From GCA-002727615 sp964442655 (GTDB lineage Bacteria > Pseudomonadota > Alphaproteobacteria > TMED109), in NCBI GenBank assembly GCA_964442655.1, contig CAYTZM010000012.1:1-45072 (forward strand): a stretch of DNA of 45,072 bases, read 5' to 3'. Below are positions 44,327 through 45,072 of the stretch, one piece after another. The notes beneath the pieces are model-generated. The model was not told the DNA's origin. It made no database searches and saw nothing but the letters and a program-made list of their open reading frames with translations. A program made the translations under genes and the position numbers. Position 1 is the first letter of the stretch, and each line of letters opens with the position of its first letter.

Positions 44327-44402
44327 GAAAATTTATTAATTTAACTATATCGTTTTCATTAATATTATATTATATTCTAAATTATTAATGATATGGTATA
44401 GT

Positions 44403-45072
44403 ATGCTTTTTAAAAATTTAAAATATATTATTTTATTATTTTTGTTTTCTATAATAATTACAGGCTGTGCATCTAGTCCTGATACCACTGGTAAACAAGA
44501 AAATGATCCTTTTGAGTCTGTAAATAGAGAAATTTTTGCTTTTAATGATGCTGCTGATAGATATGTTATAGGTCCTATAGCTCACACTTATAGAGATACA
44601 GTACCAGATCCCGTAAGAAATAGTATAAGAAATTTCCTTCTTAATCTGAAACAACCATTAAGTGCTATAAATGCAACTCTTCAAGGAGATTTTGAGAGAG
44701 GAGCGACTGCTGTAGGAAGATTTGCAATTAATAGCACGTTTGGTATTCTTGGTTTATTTGATGTTGCCGATTATGTAGGTTTAGAACCTGTTGATGAAGA
44801 TGTTGGACAGACTTTCGGGGCATGGGGAATGGGACCTGGACCTTATTTAGTTTTACCTCTCCTAGGACCTTCTTCTACAAGAGATTTAGCGGGTAAAATA
44901 GGAGATTGGTTAATTGACCCTGTAGGACTTTATTTAATAAGAGAAGATTCTCAAGATATTTTAATTGCTACTAAGACGGCTAAAGCTATCGATACTAGAG
45001 TTGAATTAGATGGAGTAATTGAAGGCTCCAGAAAAAATTCATTAGACCCATATGCAATCATAAGAACCATGT
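44403..45072 (+). CDS. mlaA: Outer membrane lipid asymmetry lipoprotein MlaA (VacJ), partial
   Basis: Removes mislocalised phospholipid from the outer leaflet of the outer membrane and passes it to MlaC. 223 residues are visible before the window ends. Signal peptide with lipobox ITGC, then family-typical DPFESVNREIFAFND, VPDPVRNSIRNFLLNL, FAINSTFGILGLFDVA, EDVGQTFGAWGMGPGPYLVLPLLGPSS and RDLAGKIGDWL. ATG 44403 is preferred; the in-frame ATG 44388 would add five residues. No clear Shine-Dalgarno. About 76 AT-rich bases separate it from the oxoprolinase gene. The minus-strand frame inside it is a shadow. Confidence 0.95.
   Translation, partial: MLFKNLKYIILLFLFSIIITGCASSPDTTGKQENDPFESVNREIFAFNDAADRYVIGPIAHTYRDTVPDPVRNSIRNFLLNLKQPLSAINATLQGDFERGATAVGRFAINSTFGILGLFDVADYVGLEPVDEDVGQTFGAWGMGPGPYLVLPLLGPSSTRDLAGKIGDWLIDPVGLYLIREDSQDILIATKTAKAIDTRVELDGVIEGSRKNSLDPYAIIRTM

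Noticed and set aside
44322..44388. 21-residue frame (ATG overlapping the oxoprolinase stop)
   Set aside because: No ribosome site, hydrophobic low-complexity product, and probably only the mlaA leader.
44436..44654. Minus-strand 72-residue frame at the right end
   Set aside because: It lies wholly inside mlaA, which has unmistakable family motifs on the plus strand.
1..45072. CRISPR arrays, insertion sequences, prophage, toxin-antitoxin or defence genes
   Set aside because: No regularly spaced repeats, transposase or integrase, and no small gene pair of that type was seen on either strand.

Overview
The window comes from an AT-rich alphaproteobacterium (by eye well under one third G+C) with very short spacers. 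The evidence is the coxB-coxA-ctaB-coxF-ctaG-coxC order of an aa3 cytochrome oxidase operon, a separate aa3-type subunit IV gene, an FtsZ ending in the alphaproteobacterial tail DIPTFLRRQ, ETF-ubiquinone oxidoreductase, and the block djlA-ampD-rnpB-mraZ ahead of the division/cell-wall (dcw) cluster. The compact style recalls free-living marine lineages, but the sequence does not fix the genus. A run of 10 N (19350-19359) shows this is a scaffolded assembly.

Layout. 1-4904 (minus): cytochrome c oxidase operon, with coxC cut by the window edge and a 39-residue coxF between ctaB and ctaG. 5160-9193 (plus): a 42-residue oxidase subunit IV, a 57-residue lipoprotein with no standard start codon, an RraA-family protein, a short-chain dehydrogenase and the helicase UvrD. 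9190-9835: an unrecognised 88-residue gene (minus), preceded by two long hairpins whose loops carry CCTCCC on the minus strand, which is a candidate small RNA or leader. 9836-11632 (plus): aminopeptidase P. 11635-16278 (minus): ligA, recN, bamD. 16422-18868 (plus): an inositol-monophosphatase/HisN-like phosphatase and ETF-QO. 18875-20573 (minus): a secreted MORN-repeat protein split by the assembly gap, then lpxC. 20669-38638 (minus): the dcw cluster. 38741-39087 (minus): RNase P RNA. 39120-40614 (minus): ampD and djlA. 40724-44326 (plus): fused 5-oxoprolinase. 44403 to the end (plus): mlaA, cut by the edge.

The dcw cluster reads, in transcription order, mraZ-rsmH-ftsL-ftsZ-ftsI-murE-murF-mraY-murD-ftsW-murG-murC-murB-ddl-ftsQ-ftsA, then lpxC. 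It covers lipid II synthesis from UDP-MurNAc to flipping and crosslinking, together with the divisome core. Its striking feature is that ftsZ sits between ftsL and ftsI, not after ftsA; the place where ftsZ is expected holds only a 95-bp spacer. A promoter upstream of mraZ overlaps two TGGGN-N5-TGGGN boxes, the known type of MraZ operator, so the operon is probably autoregulated.

I found no CRISPR array, insertion sequence, prophage, tRNA or obvious defence system. The points most worth checking are the displaced ftsZ, the tandem CCTCCC-loop hairpins with their 88-residue gene, the lipoprotein with a non-standard start, and the MORN gene gap.
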